64,000 nucleotides of DNA from contig JBGSWN010000073.1 of the NCBI GenBank assembly GCA_041752395.1, positions 1 through 64,000 on the forward strand, in the 5' to 3' direction. Positions 50,286 through 58,637 of this stretch are shown one piece after another. The first letter of the stretch is position 1. Each line of letters opens with the position of its first letter. The position numbers and the translations under genes are program-made. This DNA comes from UBA6168 sp041752395 (GTDB lineage Bacteria > Bacteroidota > Bacteroidia > Chitinophagales > Saprospiraceae). The notes beneath the pieces were generated by a model. The model was not told the DNA's origin, searched no databases, and was given only the letters and a program-made list of their open reading frames with translations.

Positions 50286-50316
50286 CAAAAGTAGGCAAAT
50301 GGCTTTGGTGGGCAAG
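50286..50316 (-). promoter_or_regulatory. Promoter of the DinB-like gene
   Basis: The -7 TACTTTTG at 50286-50293 is an exact match. CTTG at 50313-50316 serves as -33 with a 19-base spacer. The -7 box is 18 bases before the ATG. Confidence 0.6.
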
Positions 50317-50319
50317 TGC

Positions 50320-50880
50320 TTACTGGCTATTTATCGGTCTTATATCTGTATCCAATATGGAATACGCATAATTATCTGCCCAGCCGGATTTCAATGGCAA
50401 AATCTTCCTGCCAATGCCCTCTCTTGTCATGCCCACTTTTTCCATTACTTTAATGGAGGCGATATTCTCCACAGCCACGCCTGCTTGAATTCGGTGGAGT
50501 TTTAAGGTGTCAAAACAAAAATCCAATATCCGATTTAGGGCTTCGGTGGCATAGCCGTTGCCCCAATGGCCAGTACGAAGTTTGTACCAAATTTCTCCAC
50601 CGCTATATTTTTTATCTTTAAGGTTTAGACCTATCAATCCAATGAATTTACCACTGGGTTTCAATTCAATGGCAAACGTATATTTCGAGATTTCAGCTTG
50701 CTGATTGCCCAAAATCCAAGGCGCTATGATTGCTTGAGTTGCGCTACTATCCGCAGGTGTTCCAAGTGCGTTGTATTTGTCTGTTTCCGGCAAAGACAGG
50801 AGGGCGTGAATGGAATCTATGTCAGCAGCTTCAACCAGTCGAAATTGAAGTCTATTTGAAATTAATGTTTCTTTACTCAT
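50320..50880 (-). CDS. GNAT-family acetyltransferase, RimJ/RimL type
   Basis: A 186-residue acetyl-CoA-dependent N-acetyltransferase. It starts ISNRLQFRLVEAADIDSIHALLSLPETDKYNALG. The core strand is FIGLIGLNLKDKKYSGGEIWYKLRTGHWGNGYATEALNRILDFCF, with the pyrophosphate-binding loop in WGNGYATEAL. IQAGVAVENIASIKVMEKVGMTREG gives the typical C-terminal block. RimJ/RimL-type members modify protein N-termini or small molecules; the target is unknown. The sequence is AT-richer than its flanks. Confidence 0.9.
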   Translation of the reverse strand: MSKETLISNRLQFRLVEAADIDSIHALLSLPETDKYNALGTPADSSATQAIIAPWILGNQQAEISKYTFAIELKPSGKFIGLIGLNLKDKKYSGGEIWYKLRTGHWGNGYATEALNRILDFCFDTLKLHRIQAGVAVENIASIKVMEKVGMTREGIGRKILPLKSGWADNYAYSILDTDIRPINSQ

Positions 50881-50895
50881 TTGATTTTTTTCAAT

Positions 50896-51453
50896 TTATT
50901 GCTTAAAAATATCGGGAGGCAAACCCGCAGAAAAATCTTCATCGTTGATGCTGCCATCCTCGTCACTGTCGTAGTCCACGGCGATTTTCCAAGTACCGTT
51001 TATTTTACGAAGAAAGACATGGAATTTGCCGTAATAATACGCCCTTTTCCCATCCTTGTCAATGACGGTGTATTTATAAATGCCCCGTTCCGAAGCAGCA
51101 GTTGGCCCGGCCACCCGCTCGAAAAAAGTGAATGCGATTTCGGACCTTCTGCCGCTATCTTTATCCCGGTTGAACTGCCGTTGCGAGCTTGCCCGATACT
51201 CTTCAAGGTTCTTGATGCCAGACCAATCACCACCCGTTGCACGGATAAAATCGGCAGTGTGCAGGCCAATATATTTATCTGCATCACCTGTGGCATAAGC
51301 TGCTGCAAAGGGCGTCCATATAAACCGATTGATTTCCTTGAGCCGAAGTATGTTCGCCGAATCCTGCGGGATATGGATATGGGGAAATTGCGTTGTTTGC
51401 GCCAGCGCAAAAATGGGAATCAACAAAAATGGAAGTGCATAGCCGAGTTTCAT
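50896..51453 (-). CDS. Secreted NTF2-like (DUF4440-type) protein
   Basis: A 185-residue protein with signal MKLGYALPFLLIPIFALAQ. A cone-like domain spans about residues 40-165 (INRFIWTPFAAAYATGDADKYIGLHTADFIRATGGD, then YYYGKFHVFLRKINGTWKIAVDYDS). The C-terminal SDEDGSINDEDFSAGLPPDIF is acidic and resembles a calcium-binding loop, without a full EF-hand. Function unknown. Confidence 0.7.
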   Translation of the reverse strand: MKLGYALPFLLIPIFALAQTTQFPHIHIPQDSANILRLKEINRFIWTPFAAAYATGDADKYIGLHTADFIRATGGDWSGIKNLEEYRASSQRQFNRDKDSGRRSEIAFTFFERVAGPTAASERGIYKYTVIDKDGKRAYYYGKFHVFLRKINGTWKIAVDYDSDEDGSINDEDFSAGLPPDIFKQ

Positions 51454-51526
51454 CTAAAATTGTTTTGTGGAAATAATGAAAGTTTGTTGCCTAAAAAATT
51501 GGTCGTCAATAGTAAGCGCTGACGGA

Positions 51527-52033
51527 TTAATACAATGGTATTTTCGTCTCCTTGGCTCCCAACGATTCCAAAAACTCCTTCACCGCCAAGGCTTCGTCGC
51601 CACCTTGAATGGCATGGTGCAGCAAGGTGAAACCGTGCGGTCCTTTGGCATTTAAAGTGCCCGGAAATGCCGTCAGCATTGACTTCACGATTTCTATTTT
51701 CCCAAACAAGCAAGCGGTGAAGATATTGGCCTGAGCGCCTTTTTCAAGGAGATATTTCACCAATTCCTTATAGCCGACATGGCTGGCCGCACCTAAGCAG
51801 GTCTCAAAGTCGCCATACTTCCAATCGTGGGCAGCATTGAGCAGGTTGGGCGTTTCTTCGAGCAGGGTTTTTACCTTTTCCATGTCACGGTGACCAGCGC
51901 CGACAAAAGTGGCTACTAGTTCTTTGTCCAATTGTGGTTCGCCTTGCGTTGAGCTGGCTTTGGTAAGCAATGGCTGACCGACAAGAGCGGTGCCCGTGAG
52001 TCCGAAGGTTTGGATAAAAAGCTTGCGGTTCAT
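51527..52033 (-). CDS. Ankyrin-repeat protein with export signal
   Basis: A 168-residue protein. The N-terminus MNRKLFIQTFGLTGTALVGQPLLTKAS looks like an export signal of the kind that precedes Tat-type substrates but lacks the twin arginines. Three ankyrin repeats follow: DMEKVKTLLEETPNLLNAAH, KYGDFETCLGAASHVGYKELVKYLLEKGAQ and PHGFTLLHHAIQGGDEALAVKEFLESLGA. A protein-binding role is probable. A similar family occurs with metal-dependent or DUF1570-type genes in Bacteroidota, but no partner is evident here. Confidence 0.8.
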   Translation of the reverse strand: MNRKLFIQTFGLTGTALVGQPLLTKASSTQGEPQLDKELVATFVGAGHRDMEKVKTLLEETPNLLNAAHDWKYGDFETCLGAASHVGYKELVKYLLEKGAQANIFTACLFGKIEIVKSMLTAFPGTLNAKGPHGFTLLHHAIQGGDEALAVKEFLESLGAKETKIPLY

Positions 52034-52119
52034 ATTTCAGTCATTGAAACAAGGCTGTTCATTCAGCGATGCGAAATTCAATGACAAGGAAAATAATGGA
52101 AAGACGCTCAACCAATTGG

Positions 52120-53247
52120 CTATTCATAGGGCAGCGCCGTTGCCTTGAAAGCATCTTCGATGAAATGTATGGCCTTGGATATATCCCATGATTTATAGCT
52201 TGCAGTTACCACACCATTTATCAAGTCAACATACATAATGGGTAATCCATTGCTGACAAAATCCAATAAATCCATGTCCACGAAGTCGCCGTTGTCCATG
52301 TTCCGAAGGCCAAAGCGGTTGATGACAAATTCATTTCGGATATTACCGCCGTGGCAAAATGTATAATCCACATATAGCCGATAGGTATGATTCGGATTAA
52401 AGAACATATAGTTAGCAATAATTCCAGGTTTTAAGGTAATTGCTATTGTGCCCCGAATACCCTGGCCACCATTTTGGAAAAAGGGTTTTGCCTCGTGTTG
52501 AAGCAGGCTATTAAAGCTCTTAATGGAATCCTGAAGAGATTCTGTTTCATTGTCAAACAAAAACAATTTTGAAAAATCATTGGAGGCCACCGTGATGAGG
52601 CGGTCCCGCAAGGACTGGTCCAGCCAAAAAAGCTCATTGTCCGTATCGAACTGGGAGTCTTTGCCAACTATGACATTGATGGAATCCCCGTTATACCATG
52701 ATTTCACCTGCACTTTCCGAAGGTTACGGGTATGCAGTTCCATCAATTCTATGTTGAGCGCATCAATGATGTCCGCTAATGCTTTACCATCGGCAAATTT
52801 GTCGGTAGAAAAATGGAGGGAATAACCGTTCTTGCCCAATTCCAATTCGCCATGAGTTTGAATTGATTCGCCCGTGCTCCGGTTTTGTTGCCAAAGCTTG
52901 GCAGCGCATTTCGAGTTGAAAAACATTAGCTCCAGCTTCCCGGTCGCCCGGCTATCCGTCACGAGGAGGGTCAACAAAGTGCTTTTGCCGACGTTGTCGT
53001 GCCAAATCACCAAGTCCGAATTGCCGCTCATCAACAGTTCGTCGTTCGTATCTGCCGTATCAAGAAACATGAGGGCAATACCGGATAGGTAGGCATCGGG
53101 CACCTGTTTTTCGGTGTTGGAGGCTTTCTTTGCAAGGGGGGTGAAAAAAACTGGGAGGGCTAATTGTGGCTTAAAAGGTGATTGTGCAAAAGTGACTGAA
53201 CACAATAGCAGGAATGGGGTAAGTAGGGTAAATGTCCTTTTCATCAT
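52120..53247 (-). CDS. Secreted hypothetical protein
   Basis: A 375-residue protein with signal MMKRTFTLLTPFLLLCSVTFAQ. No recognisable domain. The sequence has alternating strands (LLMSGNSDLVIWHDNVGKSTLLTLLVTDSRATGKLELMFF) and a C-terminal segment IMYVDLINGVVTASYKSWDISKAIHFIEDAF. It lies upstream of the ankyrin gene on the same strand and may be in the same unit. Confidence 0.6.
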   Translation of the reverse strand: MMKRTFTLLTPFLLLCSVTFAQSPFKPQLALPVFFTPLAKKASNTEKQVPDAYLSGIALMFLDTADTNDELLMSGNSDLVIWHDNVGKSTLLTLLVTDSRATGKLELMFFNSKCAAKLWQQNRSTGESIQTHGELELGKNGYSLHFSTDKFADGKALADIIDALNIELMELHTRNLRKVQVKSWYNGDSINVIVGKDSQFDTDNELFWLDQSLRDRLITVASNDFSKLFLFDNETESLQDSIKSFNSLLQHEAKPFFQNGGQGIRGTIAITLKPGIIANYMFFNPNHTYRLYVDYTFCHGGNIRNEFVINRFGLRNMDNGDFVDMDLLDFVSNGLPIMYVDLINGVVTASYKSWDISKAIHFIEDAFKATALPYE

Positions 53248-53282
53248 CAGTTAAACGAAGTATTTTTTAGCAAATCGGTGGC

Positions 53283-53290
53283 CAAAGCTA
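53283..53290 (-). promoter_or_regulatory. -7 box upstream of the secreted hypothetical gene
   Basis: TAGCTTTG on the minus strand, an exact match, 35 bases before the ATG at 53247. No clear -33 element. Confidence 0.45.
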
Positions 53291-53434
53291 CAACACCAAT
53301 CCCTGATTATGGGTATGAACCCAAAAATATCGTAAAGAATTAACCTTGGGAGGATAATATACAACTTGCTTATTTTGCCTTTCGTACAGCCCAATTGCCA
53401 ATAAAACAAAGCGTAAAGTTTAAACAACAAACTA

Positions 53435-54913
53435 CTACCGCTTCAAAGCGTATAAATAATAGTTCTCGTCCTTCACACTAAACCCGTCAAAGCTTTTCCA
53501 AAGTTGGGCATTTGGGTAGCGCGCTTTGGGCAATGGTTTATCGGAAATGATGACGATGCCACCGACGTTCTTGAATTTTGCGAAGAGCAACAATTCCGCT
53601 TCGGTGGGCAGGTAAACCTTCTCCAGCCATTTGAAATAGGTAAACGGATTGCCAGTCGGCAGCTCGAAGAACGGGCGCTTGGCGTAGGCCGTCACGGGGG
53701 CATTGGCAAATTTGTTGATGGCGACCACGGGCACGTTCTCCGGCACGTTTGCCCGGATGAAATCCCCAGCCAGTTCGGCATTGGTAAAGGGGAAGCGGAT
53801 GTCTTTGTCCAGCGCTCGGATATTGTACTGGATTTGCACCCCAAAAAAGACGAGCAGGATGGCCAGTCGGGGCCAATTTAAAGATTGAATTTCATCGGCC
53901 AACAGCCCCAGGCAGACAAGGAAAAACACGAAAAGCATCCCCCATTGCCGCACCCCGCCGGGATAAACCGCCACCCCAAACAGGAAAAATGCCACGACGA
54001 AAAGGAGGAAAGTACGGCGTGCATTTGCCGCAGGCCAAAAGAAAAAAGCAAGCGCCCCCAGCACCACAACACTGAGTAAAACACCGATGGCCGATACCCC
54101 AAAAACATTCGTGTCGGGGATAAGACCGATGAGAAAAGTATTGGCAAAATTGCCCTGAAAAGTGGTGGCAAAGTTTTCGGCGGAGAAGGGCTGGGAGCTG
54201 TAGGCACGCCCCAAATCATCGAACTGGCTGCGTGGAAATACGGTGATGATAAATAGCAGCGCACCAGCGGCGAGCGAGCCAAGGGCTTTACGAAGGCTCG
54301 AATCTTTTAGAGCCATGCCAAGCTTTTGGCCTTGCATTTTGCGCAGCAAAAAATGAAAAAACAGGCCGCCAGCCATCAGTACGCCGAAGACCTCCGTCTG
54401 GCACAAAAAGAATAGGCAGGCCCCAAAATGCCAAGGTTTTTCATCCGCTTTTTCCATCGTCACCACGCTGAGGTAGGCAAACAGCATGACGAAAGCATAG
54501 CCCCGGTCGAGGATGCCGTACTCGAAAAAAGTAAAATAGCCCAACAGCAGCAATGCTTTTAGCCAAAGCGCCAAGCGAAACCGAAAGACCAGCACCGCCG
54601 CCGCCGACAAGGCCACCAACCAGTGCGAAAAATGCAGCACGGACTCCTCGGCAATGCCAGTGGCTTGGGCCAGGTACGTCCAAATTTTGAGGTAGAAATA
54701 CCAGATGGCGGGGTGTCCTTCGTAAAAAAGTGAGGCGAAGAGCTTGCCCCAGCCCATGTCACGGGCCATCAGCCAGGCCTGCCATTCGTCCTTCCAGCAT
54801 TCGTGGTAGCCGAACTTGACGACCAGAGCGGCCAAGCCGACCATGGCGAGGAGCGCTATTTTGGCGGGCTTGGAGCCGTTGTTTTGGAATATGTTTGTAT
54901 TGCTTTTCATCAT
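53435..54913 (-). CDS. Polytopic membrane protein, GT39/ArnT-like glycosyltransferase
   Basis: A 492-residue protein with about ten membrane helices. The first external loop FGYHECWKDEWQAWLMARDMGWGKLFASLFYEGHPAIWYFYLKIW contains an Asp-Glu pair in the position of the catalytic DE in PMT/ArnT (GT-C) enzymes, and the following helix pattern matches. Such enzymes move sugars from polyprenyl-phosphate donors to lipid, protein or glycan acceptors. The identification rests on topology and this loop only. Confidence 0.65.
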   Translation of the reverse strand: MMKSNTNIFQNNGSKPAKIALLAMVGLAALVVKFGYHECWKDEWQAWLMARDMGWGKLFASLFYEGHPAIWYFYLKIWTYLAQATGIAEESVLHFSHWLVALSAAAVLVFRFRLALWLKALLLLGYFTFFEYGILDRGYAFVMLFAYLSVVTMEKADEKPWHFGACLFFLCQTEVFGVLMAGGLFFHFLLRKMQGQKLGMALKDSSLRKALGSLAAGALLFIITVFPRSQFDDLGRAYSSQPFSAENFATTFQGNFANTFLIGLIPDTNVFGVSAIGVLLSVVVLGALAFFFWPAANARRTFLLFVVAFFLFGVAVYPGGVRQWGMLFVFFLVCLGLLADEIQSLNWPRLAILLVFFGVQIQYNIRALDKDIRFPFTNAELAGDFIRANVPENVPVVAINKFANAPVTAYAKRPFFELPTGNPFTYFKWLEKVYLPTEAELLLFAKFKNVGGIVIISDKPLPKARYPNAQLWKSFDGFSVKDENYYLYALKR

Positions 54914-54975
54914 CTGAAATCAAGTGCAAATATGACCCAATTTAGGAAAAGTAGGCGACCCCAATGCCTCGGTCT

Positions 54976-55425
54976 TTATCCAACTTCTTGGACGGTGATA
55001 TTTTGCCCACGAAAAGATATGGTGTCACCCGCTTGCTTTCCCAACAGTGCCGTCCCAATTGGCGAAGCCAAAGAAACAAGGTAGTACATCCGCCCCGCCA
55101 GTTCCACCTTTCCAGCACTGATACCGATGAAATAATTCCCCTGACTGGTCAGTACCACACTACCCTCTCCGATGCCCGGGGGCAGGTCGTCCAATTGGAT
55201 GCGGTCGAGCACCTGCTGGAGCTGCTGCACCTCGGCCAATTGCGCCGATAGCTTCTCCTGTTCGAGCTGCATCATGGCCCGGCCCGTTTCGTGCTTGTCG
55301 CCAGCGGTGCTCTTGGTCTCCTCGTCGAGGGCTTGGCGAATGTCCGCCTGCGCTTCCGTGATCGTGCCCAATCGCTGGGCGATGTACCGCTGGCAATGGG
55401 CGAGGAGGAGGGGTTTGTGTTGCAT
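54976..55425 (-). CDS. GreA/GreB-family protein
   Basis: A 149-residue protein. The N-terminal helices QADIRQALDEETKSTAGDKHETGRAMMQLEQEKLSAQLAEV form the coiled-coil that enters the RNA polymerase secondary channel in Gre factors. The C-terminal FKBP-like part is GSVVLTSQGNYFIGISAGKVELAGRMYYLVSLASPIGTALLGKQAGDTISFRG. This Bacteroidota subgroup is sometimes annotated as 3-oxoacyl-ACP synthase by error; no such domain is present. Start chosen at MQHKPLLL (55425). Confidence 0.8.
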   Translation of the reverse strand: MQHKPLLLAHCQRYIAQRLGTITEAQADIRQALDEETKSTAGDKHETGRAMMQLEQEKLSAQLAEVQQLQQVLDRIQLDDLPPGIGEGSVVLTSQGNYFIGISAGKVELAGRMYYLVSLASPIGTALLGKQAGDTISFRGQNITVQEVG

Positions 55426-55473
55426 GTGCAAGGCGCTTTTTGGGCAAAGGTAGGAGAAATGGGATTGTCTCAA

Positions 55474-55815
55474 TCACTCACGCCCACCCTTCTCCAGCCA
55501 TTTCACGATGGTGTCAATATCGGCCTCGGAGAGCATTCCCCCCAGCGGCATTCGCTTGTTTTGGGGCGAGGCAGAATCAGCCACCGCTCTTTTGATGCTT
55601 GCGGCTAGGCTGGCGATGTTGTCGTCCGTCTCCAGTACCACAGGCATCCCCTCCGGCAAACCCTCGGAAGGCGCATGGCAAGTGATGGTGCAGTTGGCTG
55701 CCACGATGGTTTTTACCTTCGGAAAATATTTGGTGTGAGCTGCCGGTTCTTTTTTGCAGGAGAAAAGGATGGCGACAAGGGCCAAGGTGGCGAAAAATTG
55801 GTGGTGCTTTTTCAT
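55474..55815 (-). CDS. Cytochrome c-like lipoprotein with CxxxCH motif
   Basis: A 113-residue lipoprotein. The signal is MKKHHQFFATLALVAILFSCKKE with the lipobox Cys. The heme-type motif reads NCTITCHAP, i.e. Cys-x3-Cys-His instead of Cys-x2-Cys-His. The C-terminal KRMPLGGMLSEADIDTIVKWLEKGG supplies the usual Met ligand region and final helix of a small class I cytochrome c. Similar Bacteroidota lipoproteins carry CX3CH or CX4CH. It may be co-transcribed with the downstream Gre-like gene. Confidence 0.7.
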   Translation of the reverse strand: MKKHHQFFATLALVAILFSCKKEPAAHTKYFPKVKTIVAANCTITCHAPSEGLPEGMPVVLETDDNIASLAASIKRAVADSASPQNKRMPLGGMLSEADIDTIVKWLEKGGRE

Positions 55816-55899
55816 TGGATAGTGGTTTCTGGATTTGGGATAAGCATGGTAATAGACAGCAATAAGTGAGTAATGGTTGGGGCCAAAACGACGGGGCAT

Positions 55900-56071
55900 C
55901 TTTTTATTTTGAAAAGTAGTTTTTTAAATTCTTGCGTAAACGACGGAGGCCAACGCCAGCAATTTGTGATTTTTATAAAATGAAAAAATATCTTCCTTGC
56001 GAAAACCGCTTGGGTTTCCCTGCACGTATATGACGATGTTCTTAATCAAATTAATTTTCTAAATCAAAAAA
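55900..56071. other. Intergenic region, nothing recognised
   Basis: No gene, exact promoter box or repeat was seen between the divergent cytochrome-like and fasciclin genes. Confidence 0.3.
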
Positions 56072-56659
56072 ATGTATTTTATGAACCTTGTATCAAAAAT
56101 CTCAGCATTGGCATTTGCCTTGGTTTGCTTTACCGCACCAGCTTTTTCCCAAAAAACGGCCATGAAAGACAACACCATCATGGTGGGTGGTGAGGCCATG
56201 TATCCAAAGAAAAACATTGTGGAAAATGCCGTGAATTCAAAGGCGCACACTACGCTTGTAGCAGCTGTTACTGCTGCTGGCTTGGTGGAAACTTTGCAGA
56301 CAGCAGGCCCGTTCACCGTGTTTGCACCCGTGAATGATGCTTTTGAAAACCTCCCTGAAGGCACCGTGGAGACCTTATTAAAGCCTGAAAACAAGAAGAC
56401 CCTGACCAACGTTTTGACCTACCACGTTGTTAGCGGCTCTTATGATTTCAAGGCACTTTCCGAACTTATAACCAAAGGAAAAGGCAAGGCTACCCTGAAA
56501 ACCGTGAGCGGTGGCACCCTGACTGCCATGATGAACGGTATGCACAATATCACCGTGAAAGATGAAAACGGCAATGTCGCCAACATTACCACGTATGATG
56601 TTTATCAATCGAATGGCGTGATTCACTCGATTGATGCAGTATTGCTGCCAAAGATGTAA
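56072..56659 (+). CDS. Secreted fasciclin-domain protein
   Basis: A 195-residue protein with signal SALAFALVCFTAPAFSQ. One fasciclin (FAS1) domain fills the rest: FTVFAPVNDAFENLP is the H1 motif, LTYHVVSGSYDFKAL the YH motif and VIHSIDAVLLP the H2 motif. FAS1 domains mediate cell adhesion or polysaccharide binding. Either MYFMNL or MNL can be the start. Confidence 0.92.
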   Translation: MYFMNLVSKISALAFALVCFTAPAFSQKTAMKDNTIMVGGEAMYPKKNIVENAVNSKAHTTLVAAVTAAGLVETLQTAGPFTVFAPVNDAFENLPEGTVETLLKPENKKTLTNVLTYHVVSGSYDFKALSELITKGKGKATLKTVSGGTLTAMMNGMHNITVKDENGNVANITTYDVYQSNGVIHSIDAVLLPKM

Positions 56660-56681
56660 TCCATTTTAGCGAATTCTGATG

Positions 56682-56717
56682 AAAAGGGAGGGCCGGTTAG
56701 CGGTGCCTCCTTTTTTT
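56682..56717. terminator. Terminator between fasciclin and DUF1223 genes
   Basis: The stem AAAAGGGAGG pairs with CCTCCTTTTT (one G-T pair), followed by more Ts. It is bidirectional between convergent genes. Confidence 0.7.
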
Positions 56718-56722
56718 ATTGG

Positions 56723-57454
56723 TTAATTCAATTCCGCATAAGCACCGCCAATTATGCTCAAATCATCACCCCGCTGAATATAGCCTACGATGGCCATATT
56801 GCTAGCCAATGGTAGTTCTATATTTTCAAAATTTAATTCCCCATTGGCCTTTGCAGGAATGGTGATAAACTGCCTCACCACATTCTCGTTTTTCAGTTCC
56901 CGACCGCTGTTTTCGCCACGTTTTACGGTCGTTTTTTCGCTCAATGACACCAAGGCAAAGTTGATATTGCAGCCTTCGTAATCACCTTCCAATTCATATT
57001 TTATATGCGGTGCATTGTTACCCTTAATTGTGGCAGTTAATGTTTTAAAACTAGCGACTGGTTTTGTGGACAATGCTTTATCAAGCGCCGTTTTTAAATC
57101 CCCATTATTTGAGCCGACAAATTCATATTGGCCACTCACCACCATTTGTGGTGTATATGCCGAACGCAAGTGCATTGCACGCACATATTCGCTTTGCCGT
57201 TGGGAATATGCCTTGTCGCTGAACGGGTCTTTCCAACCGAGGCGGTTCCAATAATCCACATGAAAGGAAAGGGCGATGATGTTCTTCCCCTCTTTTTTTG
57301 CCTCGCTGATGGTTTGCGCCAGCAACTTGTCCGCTGGCGGGCAACTGGAGCAGCCTTGGGAAGTGAAAAGTTCGATGGCGGCGACGGGCTGTTGGGCTGT
57401 GACTGTGAGTGACAGGCTGAGGAGGAGGATGGAGGTGATGATGGATGGTTTCAT
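56723..57454 (-). CDS. DUF1223 secreted thioredoxin-like protein
   Basis: A 243-residue exported protein (MKPSIITSILLLSLSLTVTAQQ). The DUF1223 motif VAAIELFTSQGCSSCPPADKLL has the CSSC active-site-like pair of a thioredoxin fold. HVDYWNRLGWKDPFSDKAYSQRQSEYVRAM and YTPQMVVSGQYEFVGSN are the other family blocks. It probably acts in periplasmic redox chemistry, but the role is unproved. Confidence 0.88.
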   Translation of the reverse strand: MKPSIITSILLLSLSLTVTAQQPVAAIELFTSQGCSSCPPADKLLAQTISEAKKEGKNIIALSFHVDYWNRLGWKDPFSDKAYSQRQSEYVRAMHLRSAYTPQMVVSGQYEFVGSNNGDLKTALDKALSTKPVASFKTLTATIKGNNAPHIKYELEGDYEGCNINFALVSLSEKTTVKRGENSGRELKNENVVRQFITIPAKANGELNFENIELPLASNMAIVGYIQRGDDLSIIGGAYAELN

Positions 57455-57608
57455 TTTCTGTGAATTTTATTCTCTGGCATAAGTCTGTGTTTGACTTGAA
57501 AGCTTACATTAAAAGTAATCCAAGTGCCATTTTGAGGCAGATTTTAGCGAAAATTTGGCAAAATATCCAGCAATGCCCTTATTTTTACCAAAAATAAAGT
57601 TTCTGCTC

Positions 57609-57821
57609 ATGACAAGAATTGAGATTCAGAGTTCCATCTTCCAAGCCGTTCAGCAATTGTCGGAGACGCAGCAGCAGAAACTGCTGGATTTCATCAACGC
57701 CATGCTGGGCAAAAAAAATAGTCGAAGTAAAAATGCCCTTGTGCAGTTTGCAGGGTATTTTTCCAAGGAGGATTTGAGCCAAATGTCGGCGGCGATAAAA
57801 GACTGCGAAACTATTAAGTGA
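57609..57821 (+). CDS. Small antitoxin-like protein without partner
   Basis: A 70-residue protein, MTRIEIQSSIFQAVQQLSETQQQKLLDFINAMLG... The amphipathic helix QQLSETQQQKLLDFINAML resembles DUF2281-type antitoxins of PIN-toxin pairs, whose C-terminal part (here FAGYFSKEDLSQMSAAIKDCETIK) wraps the toxin. No toxin ORF follows, so it may be an orphan or a decayed pair. An imperfect -7 box (TATTTTTA) lies near 57580. Confidence 0.5.
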   Translation: MTRIEIQSSIFQAVQQLSETQQQKLLDFINAMLGKKNSRSKNALVQFAGYFSKEDLSQMSAAIKDCETIK

Positions 57822-57914
57822 AAAATGGCAGGGTGGTTACGACCGCAAGCTACGTTGTGCTGGGCTTGCTCGAAGTGGGTAAATAATATTGGCTACAAAA
57901 GAAATTAACGCTTT

Positions 57915-58454
57915 TCAATAGCCAATAAGTGTTAAACTATAAGGAAGCCTGAATCTTGTATGGCTATAAATTGTGTCAATTAAATTTTTAGAATTTTCAT
58001 AGTCTTTGCTAATCAAAGGTTTGCCATTAGAATTATACTTATAGGTCTGAGGAACTGCTAAAATCAAATGCTCAAGTTCTACCATCACTAAACTTTGAAC
58101 CAGGTCTCTATAAACTGCATTCCCCATCCATGCTCTACCAGCTTCAATTTCAAGACCGCATTTCCATTCTTTATGAAAAGCATCAATTTCATAACTAACT
58201 GTTGGTTGTCCATTATCTCCATAAAATACTGGCCGATGAATTTTGTCAATTTTCTTTTTGCTCTTTTCAACTTCAAACCCTAGAATTTCAAGATCTGGTC
58301 TTAATATTTCGAGAACTTGATCACTTTCCAGTCCTTTTCTTAAATCAATTGTTGAAATGCTTGAAAGATTGTTTTTGAAAATCTTTGCAACATTCAAAGA
58401 AAATTCCTTAGGTCTTTCAGTTTTAGGAAACGAGCAAAAAATTATATCTGTCAT
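57915..58454 (-). CDS. AT-rich PD-(D/E)XK nuclease-like protein
   Basis: A 179-residue protein with strongly AT-rich codons. The pattern SYEIDAFHKEWKCGLEIEAGRAWMGNAVYRDLVQSLVM places Asp91 and Glu102/Glu104 on adjacent strands, as in PD-(D/E)XK nucleases of the restriction-enzyme type, where an acidic strand pair binds metal. The usual Lys is not evident. The N-terminus (FKNNLSSISTIDLRKGLESDQVLEILRPDLEILGFEVEKSK) is helical. It may be a solitary restriction enzyme-like or accessory nuclease; no methylase is adjacent. Base use suggests transfer. Confidence 0.45.
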   Translation of the reverse strand: MTDIIFCSFPKTERPKEFSLNVAKIFKNNLSSISTIDLRKGLESDQVLEILRPDLEILGFEVEKSKKKIDKIHRPVFYGDNGQPTVSYEIDAFHKEWKCGLEIEAGRAWMGNAVYRDLVQSLVMVELEHLILAVPQTYKYNSNGKPLISKDYENSKNLIDTIYSHTRFRLPYSLTLIGY

Positions 58455-58601
58455 CGTCTAGAGTTCATTTTTTTTAACTATTGCGAAATTCACACTGGTG
58501 TCAAAAGTCTTTAATTTTTGGGCAGTTTTGAATTGGCCAATACAACATCAAACAAAATTAGGAAGCGTTCTTACTATAAAAAAGGGCAGTTCGCAGCCCC
58601 C

Positions 58602-58637
58602 AACTGCCAACTGCCCCCTGTCGAACTGCCAACTACG
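58602..58637. repeat. Heptamer array overlapping the stop codon of the M16 peptidase gene
   Basis: AACTGCC, AACTGCC, CCCTGTCG, AACTGCC, AACTACG; the TAG stop (58633-58635) lies in the last unit. It shares CTGTCGAACTGCC with the array at 22825, with 18 of 19 bases identical across CTGTCGAACTGCC(A/C)CTAC. Confidence 0.7.
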
